Positions 34,211-43,106 of a stretch of 64,000 bases of DNA are shown here, in pieces. Origin of the DNA: Ruminiclostridium sp. (lineage in GTDB: Bacteria > Bacillota > Clostridia > Oscillospirales > Ruminococcaceae). The first letter of the stretch is position 1. Every line of letters begins with the position of its first letter. The notes beneath the pieces are model-generated. The model ran no database searches. It saw only the letters and a program-made list of their open reading frames with translations, and was not told the DNA's origin. The translations under genes were made by a program, and so were the position numbers. Where the stretch lies: contig JAGAVH010000035.1 in assembly GCA_017942025.1 (NCBI GenBank), positions 1-64,000 of the forward strand, written 5' to 3'.

Positions 34211-34634
34211 ATATAATTTTATACTTCGGCTTTTCCTCGTCAAATAACTTCCAGCGTAGAAAATCATCGGCTACTATTCCTACAAGGGAAAGGAAAAACC
34301 AGGCTACCGTAAAGATAAGGCATACCTGACCTAAAATATTGAAGGGCTGTTCCTCATAATTCCAGACGTCCATTAAAAGCCATAGGTTTACGATACAGCC
34401 GCAGATAAATTCAAGCACAGTTATGATAACTGCGGATATTCCCATCTGAAGCAATAAGGACATATCGGGAAAGAGCTTATTTATTCCTCCGATAAGGATA
34501 AAGCAAAGTCCACCCAGAATAAACATACTAGGGTGACTATTGCCCCTGAACAAAAGCTCTACTATCGTATAAAGTCCACCGCCATAGCAGAAAAGCATAA
34601 ATAATTTCATAGGTAAAGCAATTTTACAATTCAT
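34209..34634 (-). CDS. Putative membrane protein, CmpB-type (ABC_trans_CmpB family)
   Basis: The 141-residue protein has about four membrane segments (residues 9-27, 36-54, 60-82 and 100-122). The stretch NLWLLMDVWNYEEQPFNILGQVCL followed by a second helix and DDFLRWKLF matches the putative type IV ABC-transporter membrane family PF06541. The function of that family is not established. It lies alone between murT-gatD and dacF on the opposite strand. A GGATGG before the start is an acceptable ribosome site. Confidence 0.7.
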   Translation of the reverse strand: MNCKIALPMKLFMLFCYGGGLYTIVELLFRGNSHPSMFILGGLCFILIGGINKLFPDMSLLLQMGISAVIITVLEFICGCIVNLWLLMDVWNYEEQPFNILGQVCLIFTVAWFFLSLVGIVADDFLRWKLFDEEKPKYKII

Positions 34635-34751
34635 AATTCACCATCCACAGAAAAATATAGTTATATTTTTGCCCTTTTATTTTTCATTATTCAGGAAAAT
34701 TACGGACAAAAGCAACATATAATCTAAAAAACATAAAAAGGGGTTATTATA

Positions 34752-35912
34752 ATGCTTTTAAAGAAAATTTCTGCCTTTGTTATTTCCTGCGGTATGGCGC
34801 TTTTATGCGTACTTCCCTGCTATGCTGAAGAGGGAAAAAATGCACCTGATATTCTTTCATCAAAATCCGCTGTCGTCACCGAATGCAGTACAGGTCAGAT
34901 AATATTTGAGCATAACAGCAGAGAAAAGCTGCCTATGGCATCGGTCACAAAGCTTATGTGCATGCTTATATGGGCAGAGGAAATGGAATCAGGCAGGCTT
35001 CATTTTGAGGATATCGTCAGATGCTCTGCCTTTGCCAGCAGTAGAGACGGCTCTGTGATATGGCTTATGCCAAATGAAGAGATGTCGGTAAGGGACCTTA
35101 TAAAATCGGTGGTTATAGCCTCTGCCAACGACGCCACAACGGCTCTTTGCGAGCATATTGCCGGTAGCGAACGGGATTTTGTAAAGCTGATGAATGATAA
35201 AGCGAAAAGCCTTGGTATGAACGATACTCAGTATAAAAACTGTGTGGGCTATGACGAGGACGGGCATTATACCACTGCCTGTGATATTGCTCTGCTCTGC
35301 GGTGAAGTCAGCAGGTACAACTATTACAACGAATTCTTTAACACCAGGCTTGATTATGTAAGAGAGGGAGAAAAGACGGCTCAGCTTCTAAACACCAATA
35401 AGCTGATGCGATACTACAACGGAATAATCGGCGGCAAAACAGGTACTACCGATAACGCAGGCTGTTGCCTTGCCGTATGGGCAAAGCGTGGAAATATGAC
35501 CATCTGTGCAGTAAGTCTTGGCTGTAAAGAGGACAATGACAGATTTGACGCCTGCGAAAGCTTACTGGACTATGGTTTTAACGGGTTTGAGATATATAAG
35601 GCTGTGGCAGACAGTAACAAGCTTATACCTGTAGAGGTTGACAACGGGCTGAGAAAATCTACCGATATAAGGGTAAAAAGACTTGTCAGTATGATAATAC
35701 CAAAAGGGTGCAGGAATGATATAAAATACAGCTATGAAATCGTCGAAAAGCTGACTGCACCTGTGACCTGCGGACAGACTGTAGGCAAAGTGACGGCTAC
35801 TCTTTATGACGAAGTTATTTTTGAAAGCGATATAATATCAGTCTATGAAGTGGAAGAAATAAGCTTCTGGCGTGCATTTGAGATAATTTTATCAGAAATA
35901 TTCGCATTTTAA
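34752..35912 (+). CDS. dacF: D-alanyl-D-alanine carboxypeptidase (DacF/PBP5 type)
   Basis: This secreted penicillin-binding protein trims the terminal D-Ala of peptidoglycan stem peptides. The signal peptide ends near residue 25 (CYAEE). The active site has S64-V-T-K67, S124-A-N126 and K229-T-G231. A C-terminal PBP5-like domain and a hydrophobic tail end near 386. It follows the GatD/CmpB genes and is monocistronic. The symbol dacF is by family; other Firmicute DacA/DacB paralogues have the same architecture. Confidence 0.9.
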   Translation: MLLKKISAFVISCGMALLCVLPCYAEEGKNAPDILSSKSAVVTECSTGQIIFEHNSREKLPMASVTKLMCMLIWAEEMESGRLHFEDIVRCSAFASSRDGSVIWLMPNEEMSVRDLIKSVVIASANDATTALCEHIAGSERDFVKLMNDKAKSLGMNDTQYKNCVGYDEDGHYTTACDIALLCGEVSRYNYYNEFFNTRLDYVREGEKTAQLLNTNKLMRYYNGIIGGKTGTTDNAGCCLAVWAKRGNMTICAVSLGCKEDNDRFDACESLLDYGFNGFEIYKAVADSNKLIPVEVDNGLRKSTDIRVKRLVSMIIPKGCRNDIKYSYEIVEKLTAPVTCGQTVGKVTATLYDEVIFESDIISVYEVEEISFWRAFEIILSEIFAF

Positions 35913-35980
35913 TATTGCACAAAAACAAAAAGTATTATTTGTGTGATTTATACAAAAGTTTCACATTGAATGAAAACATC

Positions 35981-36009
35981 TTGCAAAAGTATGTGTTTTT
36001 TTGTATAAT
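35981..36009 (+). promoter_or_regulatory. pgi promoter
   Basis: TTGCAA (35981-35986) and TATAAT (36004-36009) are 17 bp apart. The untranslated leader is about 95 nt. Confidence 0.8.
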
Positions 36010-36111
36010 ATATAATGTAAATAAATAAACAGAAAAAGAAATATAATAACAATCCTTTTTCATTTGTTTACAGCTTATATGGAGTAGAAAAGTTAAGGAG
36101 AGAATACGAAA

Positions 36112-37449
36112 ATGGCAATCACATTAAACGACAAGTACTTAAAGGACGTCGTAAGGCCTGACGAAATCAAGGGTATTGAGCCTTTAGTAAAGGCGGCGCA
36201 CGAGCTTGTTGAAAACAAGAGCGGTCTTGGTAACGACTTCTTAGGATGGGTTGACCTTCCTGCAAACTACGACAAGGAAGAATTTGAAAGAATCAAGAAG
36301 GCGGCTGAAAAGATCAAATCTGACAGCAAGGTGCTTTTAGTAATCGGTATCGGAGGTTCTTACCTCGGTGCAAGAGCGGCTATCGAATTATTAAAGTCCA
36401 CACTTTACAACTCACTTTGCAAGGACACACCTCAGATTTACTTTGTAGGTAACAGCATCAGCCCCACATATTTAAATGAAATTATCGAAATCGTAAAGGA
36501 CAAGGATTTCTCTGTAAATATCATTTCCAAGTCCGGAACAACAACAGAACCTGCTTTAGCTTTCAGAGTATTCAGAGAATTACTTGAAGAAAGATACGGC
36601 GAAGAGGGTGCAAGAAGCAGAATCTACGCTACAACAGACAAGGCAAGAGGAACACTCAAGGAGCTTGCTGACGCAAAGGGATATGAAAGCTTTGTTATTC
36701 CTGATGATGTAGGTGGTCGCTTCTCTGTTCTCACAGCAGTAGGTCTTCTTCCTATCGCTTGTGCAGGTTGTGATATTGACGCTCTTATGGCAGGTGCCGC
36801 AAAGGCAAGAGAAGATTTCGCAGTATGCGATATTGAAAAGAACCACTGCTACAGATATGCGGCATACAGAAACATCCTTTTAAACAAGGGCTTCAAGGTT
36901 GAAATGCTTATCGCTTATGAAAACTCTTTCGTTATGATGTGCGAATGGTTCAAGCAGCTCTTCGGCGAAAGCGAAGGTAAGGACGGCAAGGGCTTATTCC
37001 CTTCAGCGGCAACCTTCTCAACAGACCTTCACTCACTCGGTCAGTTCATTCAGGACGGCTCCAAAATTTTATTTGAAACAGTTGTTCATATCGGAAAGGC
37101 ACAGAAGGATTTCTTCTTAAAGGATGATCCCACAAACGGCGACGGTCTGAATTTCTTATCAAATCAGAATATGTCCATTGTTAATCAGAAGGCTTATGAG
37201 GGTACAATCATCGCTCACACAGAGGGCGGCACACCCAACATGGTACTTGAAATGCCTGAAGTTAACGAAAACGAACTCGGCTATCTTATTTACTTCTTCG
37301 AAAAGGCTTGTGCAATCTCCGGCTATATGCTTGGTGTAAATCCCTTTGACCAGCCCGGTGTTGAAAGCTACAAGAAGAATATGTTTGCTCTCCTCGGCAA
37401 GCCCGGTTATGAGGCTGCAAAGGCTGAGCTCGAAGCAAAAATCGGATAA
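36112..37449 (+). CDS. pgi: Glucose-6-phosphate isomerase
   Basis: Pgi interconverts glucose-6-phosphate and fructose-6-phosphate. The 445-residue protein is the short Firmicute form with [28 protein letters not shown], the active-site segment [14 protein letters not shown], and a C-terminal GVESYKKN with the catalytic lysine. The start follows AAGGAGAG. Codon use here is strongly biased towards AAG, GAA and CTT, as expected for a highly expressed gene. Confidence 0.95.
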   Translation: MAITLNDKYLKDVVRPDEIKGIEPLVKAAHELVENKSGLGNDFLGWVDLPANYDKEEFERIKKAAEKIKSDSKVLLVIGIGGSYLGARAAIELLKSTLYNSLCKDTPQIYFVGNSISPTYLNEIIEIVKDKDFSVNIISKSGTTTEPALAFRVFRELLEERYGEEGARSRIYATTDKARGTLKELADAKGYESFVIPDDVGGRFSVLTAVGLLPIACAGCDIDALMAGAAKAREDFAVCDIEKNHCYRYAAYRNILLNKGFKVEMLIAYENSFVMMCEWFKQLFGESEGKDGKGLFPSAATFSTDLHSLGQFIQDGSKILFETVVHIGKAQKDFFLKDDPTNGDGLNFLSNQNMSIVNQKAYEGTIIAHTEGGTPNMVLEMPEVNENELGYLIYFFEKACAISGYMLGVNPFDQPGVESYKKNMFALLGKPGYEAAKAELEAKIG

Positions 37450-37450
37450 T

Positions 37451-37473
37451 AAATCAGCAAGCTGATTTTTATT
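37451..37473 (+). terminator. Weak terminator behind pgi
   Basis: AAATCAG (37451-37457) pairs with CTGATTT (37462-37468), followed by T residues. Confidence 0.55.
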
Positions 37474-37516
37474 ATATTAAACGGCGACTCTGCCGCAAAA
37501 AACGGAGGACTAAAAC

Positions 37517-37924
37517 ATGGTTAAACTTATTGCAGGAAAAAAAGGCGCAGGTAAAACAAAGTTACTTATCGAAGCTATCCACAGTGCAGAACAGGCAAGC
37601 AAGGGCAACGTTGTTGCTATCCAGCTCGGTTCTTCTCTGAACATAGACATCTATCACAAGGTTCGTCTTATCAACATTGAAGACTACAAGATTGAAAACT
37701 ATGACGAAATGGCTGGTTTCGTTTCCGGCTTACTCGCTTCCAACTATGATTGCACAGATATCTTTGTAGATGGTATTTTAAGAATTGTTGGTCGTGACCT
37801 TGACAAGGTAGGCGAAATGTTCGACAAGATTGCTACAGTAAGTGGCGAAAACACAACTGTAACCTTTACAATTTCCGCAGATGTTGATGATTTAACAGAA
37901 AATATTAAAAAATATCTCAAATAA
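37517..37924 (+). CDS. Small P-loop protein of unknown function
   Basis: The 135-residue protein is a compact P-loop domain. Walker A GKKGAGKTK is at residues 7-15 and a Walker B-like DIFVDG lies near 93-98. The C-terminus has TVTFTISADVDDL, which could be a final beta strand. No membrane segment or other domain is seen. The length is too small for a kinase with a full lid domain. It sits between pgi and rpmF with an AGGAGGAC-like ribosome site. I do not know the function. Confidence 0.8.
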   Translation: MVKLIAGKKGAGKTKLLIEAIHSAEQASKGNVVAIQLGSSLNIDIYHKVRLINIEDYKIENYDEMAGFVSGLLASNYDCTDIFVDGILRIVGRDLDKVGEMFDKIATVSGENTTVTFTISADVDDLTENIKKYLK

Positions 37925-37927
37925 GTA

Positions 37928-37956
37928 TTGACAAATCAAAAAACTTGCTGTATAAT
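37928..37956 (+). promoter_or_regulatory. rpmF promoter
   Basis: A perfect TTGACA (37928-37933) and TATAAT (37951-37956) are 17 bp apart, right after the P-loop gene stop. Confidence 0.9.
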
Positions 37957-37958
37957 AT

Positions 37959-37980
37959 TAGTCGTGTTAGTTTTCGACTA
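37959..37980 (+). promoter_or_regulatory. Hairpin at the 5' end of the rpmF transcript
   Basis: TAGTCG (37959-37964) pairs with CGACTA (37975-37980) around a 10-nt loop, at or just before the predicted transcription start. A stabilising or autoregulatory role is possible but not shown. Confidence 0.35.
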
Positions 37981-38029
37981 TTGTAAAATAGCGATTTTAT
38001 GATTATGAACATCAGAGGGGGGTGCTAAA

Positions 38030-38215
38030 ATGGCAGTTCCAAAGAGAAAAGTTTCTAAGGCAAGACGCGATAAGAGACGTTCACAGGTATGGAAGCTATC
38101 CGCACCTGCATTCTCTCGTTGCACACAGTGTGGCGAATTAAAGCTCGCTCACAGAGTATGTGGCAACTGTGGTTATTACAAGGGTAAGGAAGTTATCGCT
38201 CACAGCGAGGCTTAA
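38030..38215 (+). CDS. rpmF: 50S ribosomal protein L32
   Basis: L32 is a small large-subunit protein. The 61-residue product starts [17 protein letters not shown] after the initiator. It keeps the four zinc-binding cysteines (CTQC and CGNC), so it is the zinc form. A GGGGGG-rich ribosome site precedes it. The DUF177 gene yceD, often found upstream of rpmF, is absent and a P-loop gene takes that place. Confidence 0.95.
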   Translation: MAVPKRKVSKARRDKRRSQVWKLSAPAFSRCTQCGELKLAHRVCGNCGYYKGKEVIAHSEA

Positions 38216-38241
38216 TTGCTTGTAAAATCAGAATTATGACG

Positions 38242-38270
38242 GCAGTACCGTAAGGTACTGCTGTTTTTTT
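38242..38270 (+). terminator. rpmF terminator
   Basis: GCAGTACC (38242-38249) pairs with GGTACTGC (38254-38261) around GTAA, followed by seven T. Confidence 0.92.
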
Positions 38271-38282
38271 GCAATCAAACAG

Positions 38283-38311
38283 TTGACTAAAGGAAAAATA
38301 AAGTGTATAAT
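38283..38311 (+). promoter_or_regulatory. Promoter of the DUF512-der-plsY-gpsA operon
   Basis: TTGACT (38283-38288) and TATAAT (38306-38311) are 17 bp apart. Confidence 0.8.
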
Positions 38312-38367
38312 ATATTATGTATGTGTGTAAAATCCTACACAAAACATCTCAGGGAAGGAAATAATCA

Positions 38368-39672
38368 ATGTCAGTAAAAATAATGTCAGTCATCCCCCGC
38401 TCTCTTGCGGATAAAGCAGGTATAAAAGCAGGCGATACCCTGATAACTATCAATGACAATGAAATAAACGATGTGCTTGATTATCAGTTTTATGTCTCAG
38501 ACCTAAAGCTTGTAATCGGGCTTGATCGCCGTACTGTAAAGGTAAAGAAAAAGGAATATGAAGATTTAGGCCTTGAATTTGAAACCTATCTTATGGATAA
38601 AAAGCAGCATTGCAGGAATAACTGCATTTTCTGTTTCATAAATCAGATGCCAAAGGGCATGAGAGATACTCTCTACTTTAAGGACGATGACTCGAGACTC
38701 AGCTTTCTGCAGGGAAACTACATCACTATGACGAATTTAACCGACAATGATGTGGAGAGAATTATAAAGATGAAGCTACCGATGAATATATCGGTACATA
38801 CCACAAATCCTGAGCTGAGAGCACAGATGACCTGCAATCCGAATGCAGGAAAATGTCTGCAGTATCTATATAAAATGGCAGGAGCAGGAATTGAGCTCAA
38901 TACCCAGATAGTTCTGGTACCTGATTTCAACGACGGCAAGGAGCTGGAAAGAACGCTGAACGATCTTTGCAACCTCTTCCCTGCTGTAAAAAGTATTGCT
39001 ATAGTTCCCGTGGGACTTACAAAATTCAGAGATAATCTGCCTGAGCTGAAGAGCTTTGATAAAGAGTCAGCTACCAAAGCTCTCAAAACTATAGAGCTTT
39101 TCGGGGATATGATGTATGAAAAATATCACGCAAGAGTTGTATATCCCTCGGATGAATTTTTCCTGCTTGCAGAAAAGCCGATGCCTGATTATGATTATTA
39201 TGAGGATTTTGACCAGTTTGAAAACGGTGTGGGTATGTGTGCAAGTCTGCAGAAGGAATTTATTGATGCTCTTGCTGACAAGAGAGAATACAGCGAAACC
39301 GACAGCGACAAAAGAAGACTTTCGATTGCTACGGGCGTGCTTGCCGCTCCACTACTGAAAAGTCTTGTGGGTATGATGGAAAATGATTTTCCTGATACAA
39401 AAGTAAATGTATATACTATAAGGAATGATTTCTTCGGAGAAACAGTCACAGTTGCAGGACTTATCACCGCAGGAGATATTATAAATCAGCTTATGCCACA
39501 CAAGGATGAGCTTGGTGACAGACTGCTGATAACAGAAAATATGCTGAAAAGCGGTTGCGATATTTTCCTTGATGACAAGACAATTTCTGATGTAGAAAAC
39601 ACACTTTCTGTAAAGGTAATATCTGTGCCTACAGACGGATATGCGCTTCTTGACGCTATTCTCGGAGAATAA
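38368..39672 (+). CDS. DUF512 family protein (PDZ plus radical-SAM-like)
   Basis: The 434-residue protein starts with a short PDZ-like domain (about 3-60). Next comes a C82-x3-C86-x2-C89 motif (CRNNCIFC) of the radical-SAM type, and then the DUF512 domain. Its biochemical role is not established. In Firmicutes it commonly precedes der, as here, which hints at a link to ribosome assembly or RNA modification. It leads an apparent operon with der, plsY and gpsA. Confidence 0.88.
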   Translation: MSVKIMSVIPRSLADKAGIKAGDTLITINDNEINDVLDYQFYVSDLKLVIGLDRRTVKVKKKEYEDLGLEFETYLMDKKQHCRNNCIFCFINQMPKGMRDTLYFKDDDSRLSFLQGNYITMTNLTDNDVERIIKMKLPMNISVHTTNPELRAQMTCNPNAGKCLQYLYKMAGAGIELNTQIVLVPDFNDGKELERTLNDLCNLFPAVKSIAIVPVGLTKFRDNLPELKSFDKESATKALKTIELFGDMMYEKYHARVVYPSDEFFLLAEKPMPDYDYYEDFDQFENGVGMCASLQKEFIDALADKREYSETDSDKRRLSIATGVLAAPLLKSLVGMMENDFPDTKVNVYTIRNDFFGETVTVAGLITAGDIINQLMPHKDELGDRLLITENMLKSGCDIFLDDKTISDVENTLSVKVISVPTDGYALLDAILGE

Positions 39673-39705
39673 AGATAATTCATATAAAAGGAAAGGAAGA
39701 TAAAA

Positions 39706-41025
39706 ATGGAAGGAATAGTAGCCGTTGTCGGCAGACCTAATGTGGGTAAATCCACATTATTCAATAAGCTTGTCGGCAAGAGAATGTCTATAGTAGACGA
39801 TACTCCCGGCGTTACAAGAGATAGAATATACGCCAAAGCCGAATGGCTCGGTAAGGAGTTTATGCTCATTGATACAGGCGGTATCGAACCTGATACAAAG
39901 GATATCATTTTATCACAGATGAGAACCCAGGCACAGCTTGCCATTGATAAGGCTGATGTAATAATATTGGTTACAGATATAACATCAGGCGTTACAGCAA
40001 ACGACTCTGATGTTGCCGCTATGCTTTTAAAAAGCGGAAAACCCGTAGTGTTGTGCGTAAATAAGGTAGATACAGTAGGTGAAGTTCCTCCCGAATTCTA
40101 CGAATTCTACAATCTTGGTCTTGGTGAGCCTATTGCGGTTTCCTCTGTACACGGTCATGGTACGGGCGACCTGCTTGACGCAGTTTTTGAAGTTATGCCA
40201 AAGGAAGACAGAGAAGAAGAATATTCTCCCGACGCTATAAAGGTGGCAGTAATAGGTAAGCCTAATGCAGGTAAATCTTCACTTATCAATAAAATAGCAG
40301 GTGAAGACAGAATGATAGTATCTGATATTGCAGGTACTACAAGAGATGCCGTTGATACTGTAATCAGACGTGATGGCGAGGAGTATGTATTTATCGATAC
40401 TGCAGGCATCAGAAGAAAGTCAAAGGTAAACGAGCAGATTGAAAAATACAGTGTTCTGCGTGCTTATATGGCAATCGACAGAGCGGATGTCTGCGTTATT
40501 ATGATAGACGCAAACGAAGGCTTTACAGAACAGGATAGTAAGGTTGCAGGTTATGCTCATGAACAGGGCAAGGCAAGCGTTATAGCTATCAATAAGTGGG
40601 ATTCTATTGAAAAGGACAGCAATACCATGAACGAGTTCAAGAAAAAGCTTGAAGTGGATTTCTCCTTCATGTCCTATGCTCCCTTTGTATTTATTTCCGC
40701 TCTTACAGGACAGAGAATAGATAAGCTCTTTGAGATGATAAACTACACCTCAAATCAGAACGCTATGCGTATTCCTACAGGTACTCTGAATGATATGCTG
40801 GCTTATGCTACCGCAAGAGTACAGCCGCCTTCCGACAAGGGCAAGCGACTGAAGATATACTATATGACTCAGGCTTCTACAAAGCCTCCGACATTTGTAA
40901 TCTTCTGTAATAACAAGGAGTTATTCCACTACTCTTATCAGAGATATCTTGAAAACCAGATAAGAGAAAGCTTCGGTTTAGGCGGCACACCTATAAGAAT
41001 TGTTATAAGAGAACGAGGAGAATAA
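39706..41025 (+). CDS. der: Ribosome biogenesis GTPase Der (EngA)
   Basis: Der has two tandem GTPase domains and a C-terminal KH-like domain and acts in 50S subunit assembly. The first domain shows GRPNVGKS, DTGG and NKVD; the second shows GKPNAGKS, DTAGIRRKSK and NKWD. The length is 439 residues, normal for the family. It lies 33 bp after the DUF512 gene and 3 bp before plsY. Confidence 0.96.
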   Translation: MEGIVAVVGRPNVGKSTLFNKLVGKRMSIVDDTPGVTRDRIYAKAEWLGKEFMLIDTGGIEPDTKDIILSQMRTQAQLAIDKADVIILVTDITSGVTANDSDVAAMLLKSGKPVVLCVNKVDTVGEVPPEFYEFYNLGLGEPIAVSSVHGHGTGDLLDAVFEVMPKEDREEEYSPDAIKVAVIGKPNAGKSSLINKIAGEDRMIVSDIAGTTRDAVDTVIRRDGEEYVFIDTAGIRRKSKVNEQIEKYSVLRAYMAIDRADVCVIMIDANEGFTEQDSKVAGYAHEQGKASVIAINKWDSIEKDSNTMNEFKKKLEVDFSFMSYAPFVFISALTGQRIDKLFEMINYTSNQNAMRIPTGTLNDMLAYATARVQPPSDKGKRLKIYYMTQASTKPPTFVIFCNNKELFHYSYQRYLENQIRESFGLGGTPIRIVIRERGE

Positions 41026-41028
41026 CTA

Positions 41029-41685
41029 ATGATTTATTTATGCTTTGCTATAATGGTGCTTGTGCCCTATCTTCTATGCGGTATAAACACTGCTATAATT
41101 GTAACAAAAATCAAAAGCGGTAAGGATATAAGAACACTTGGCAGTGGCAATGCCGGTCTTACAAATACCCTTCGCACCCAGGGAAAGCTCGCCGCTTTAT
41201 TTGTACTTCTCGGCGACGTACTAAAAGGCGTTTTATCTGTGCTGATAGTAAGATTTTCATTCCTCTGGCTTGCAGGAATTGATACTACAGTATTAGCAAA
41301 TAATATGAATTATGTAGCCTTTGTAGCGGCTTTGACAGGCTTTTTAGGACACCTCTTCCCTGTTTATTACAAGTTCAAGGGTGGCAAGGGCATATTAGTA
41401 TCTGTTGCAATCCTTATGACCGTTGAATGGATACCTGCCTGCATACTGCTTGGTATTTTTATCATAGTTGTAGCTATAACAAGATATGTATCTCTTGGCT
41501 CTTGCATTGCAGGCGGCTTGTATGCACCTGTTACACTTGTTTATGGTCTGCTTGTGGGCGATCCTTCGGCTTTTATAAACAGCGGACTGGGACTTGTTAT
41601 AGGAATACTGATCATCTATATGCACAGAGGCAATATCCAGCGTCTCAGAAATCACACAGAAAAGAAGCTGGGACAGAAGGCTTAA
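41029..41685 (+). CDS. plsY: Acyl-phosphate:glycerol-3-phosphate acyltransferase PlsY
   Basis: PlsY makes lysophosphatidic acid at the membrane, the first step of phospholipid synthesis. The 218-residue protein has about five membrane segments and the family motifs LGSGNAGLTNTLRT, a GDVLKG stretch, and GHLFPVYYKFKGGKGI with the conserved His and Lys. The neighbouring gpsA supplies its substrate glycerol-3-phosphate, which fits one operon. Confidence 0.95.
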   Translation: MIYLCFAIMVLVPYLLCGINTAIIVTKIKSGKDIRTLGSGNAGLTNTLRTQGKLAALFVLLGDVLKGVLSVLIVRFSFLWLAGIDTTVLANNMNYVAFVAALTGFLGHLFPVYYKFKGGKGILVSVAILMTVEWIPACILLGIFIIVVAITRYVSLGSCIAGGLYAPVTLVYGLLVGDPSAFINSGLGLVIGILIIYMHRGNIQRLRNHTEKKLGQKA

Positions 41686-41709
41686 AACATTGAAAGGACA
41701 TATTCAGCA

Positions 41710-42702
41710 ATGGCAGATATAATGATACTCGGCTGTGGTTTTGGTACTGCTCTCGGCATTATGTGGAACAAGTACGGACACAATGTTACAGCCTGGTCCA
41801 AATATAAGGAAGAAATAGACGCTATAAGAAAAGACGGAGAGCACAAAAGATTGCTCCCCGGTGTTATAGTACCGCCCTCAATCGAACTCACAACGGATTT
41901 ATCGCAGGCAAATGGTAAGGATATTCTCGTTTTTGCTATTCCCTCAAAATTTGTAAGAGATGTAGCTCAAAGCGTAAAGCCATACGTAACCCCTGAAACA
42001 ATTATTGTAAATGTGGGTAAGGGCTTTGAAGAATCAACAGAAAAAAGGCTTTCGGAGGTATTGAGAGAAGAATTGCCTAACAATCCGATAGTCGTTCTGA
42101 CAGGTCCTTCTCACGCAGAAGAGGTGGCAAGAAACTGTCCTACCACAGTTGTGTGCGCCTCTGATGACAAGGCAAGCACCGAATACATTCAGGACACCTT
42201 GCAGAACGAACGCTTCAGAATATACGCTAACAGCGATATCGTCGGATGTGAAATCGGTGGAGCTATGAAAAACGCCATTGCTCTCTGCTGTGGCATTGTA
42301 GAAGGAATGGGACTTGGTGACAACACACTTGCCGCACTTATGACAAGAGGGCTTGCAGAGATTACAAGACTTGGTGTTGCTATGGGCGGAAAAAGAGAGA
42401 CCTTCAACGGACTTTCAGGCATCGGCGACCTTATAGTCACCTGTACCTCAACTCACTCAAGAAACCACCGTGCAGGACTCCTCATAGGCGATGGAATGCC
42501 TGCTGAGGAAGCGGTAGCAAGAGTAGGTACCGTTGAAGGCTACAATGTTGCGATTATTGCTCAAAGAATTGCAAGAAGACTCGGTGTTACAACTCCTATC
42601 ATAGATCAGCTTTGCGGCGTATGCTATGAAGGACAGAATCCGAGGGAAAGCATATCCCGTCTTATGACAAGACCGAGCCGTGCAGAAGAAGAGATATTCT
42701 GA
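41710..42702 (+). CDS. gpsA: Glycerol-3-phosphate dehydrogenase (NAD(P)+)
   Basis: GpsA reduces dihydroxyacetone phosphate to sn-glycerol-3-phosphate for phospholipid synthesis. The 330-residue protein has the N-terminal Rossmann GCGFGTALG, the conserved GPSHAEEVAR, the catalytic-lysine region IGGAMKNAIALCCG and GLSGIGDLIVTC. GAAAGGAC precedes the start. It ends the DUF512-der-plsY-gpsA run. No clear terminator hairpin was seen behind it. Confidence 0.95.
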   Translation: MADIMILGCGFGTALGIMWNKYGHNVTAWSKYKEEIDAIRKDGEHKRLLPGVIVPPSIELTTDLSQANGKDILVFAIPSKFVRDVAQSVKPYVTPETIIVNVGKGFEESTEKRLSEVLREELPNNPIVVLTGPSHAEEVARNCPTTVVCASDDKASTEYIQDTLQNERFRIYANSDIVGCEIGGAMKNAIALCCGIVEGMGLGDNTLAALMTRGLAEITRLGVAMGGKRETFNGLSGIGDLIVTCTSTHSRNHRAGLLIGDGMPAEEAVARVGTVEGYNVAIIAQRIARRLGVTTPIIDQLCGVCYEGQNPRESISRLMTRPSRAEEEIF

Positions 42703-42703
42703 C

Positions 42704-42901
42704 CTATCCCACCTTCTTTAATTCTTCGGCTGTGTAGTTGTAATCACAGCTATGATAAAACTGATTCTGATAAACAGCCTCTGCCTTATTTTCGGCAGGG
42801 GCTTCTTCTTTTGTGTTATCTTCCTTACACACCTCAATAAGGGTAATTATAACAAGAAAGATTACACTCATAATAAAAAACACTAAAATTTCACCTGACA
42901 T
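42704..42901 (-). CDS. Small single-span membrane protein (65 aa)
   Basis: The 65-residue product has an N-terminal hydrophobic helix (about 5-24, ILVFFIMSVIFLVIITLIE), then a charged Glu/Lys/Ala-rich stretch and a Tyr-rich tail. The start is preceded by GAAAGGA at a good distance. It converges with gpsA, its stop lying 1 bp past the gpsA stop. I do not recognise the family. The gap up to putP (42902-43033) shows no other gene. Confidence 0.65.
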   Translation of the reverse strand: MSGEILVFFIMSVIFLVIITLIEVCKEDNTKEEAPAENKAEAVYQNQFYHSCDYNYTAEELKKVG

Positions 42902-43033
42902 TTTTGTTTTCCTTTCTCCGTAAGTGCTTTTATCCTACGCCTATATTTTACTAAAAGTATTGTCCTATAAAAAGGACAGACGATTTTTTATCTGAACAGA
43001 TTGTCGGCTTTCAGGAGAAATTCGTTAAATTAC

Positions 43034-43062
43034 TTGCATTTATATCGGATTTATGGTACAAT
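43034..43062 (+). promoter_or_regulatory. putP promoter
   Basis: TTGCAT (43034-43039) and TACAAT (43057-43062) are 17 bp apart. Confidence 0.7.
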
Positions 43063-43106
43063 TATCTTAAATATCTTGCCAAACACGGCAAAGAAGGAGT
43101 AAAGAA

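Noticed and set aside
38230..38360. Riboswitch upstream of the DUF512 gene
   Set aside because: The only structure is the rpmF terminator; the leader after the next promoter is short and unstructured.
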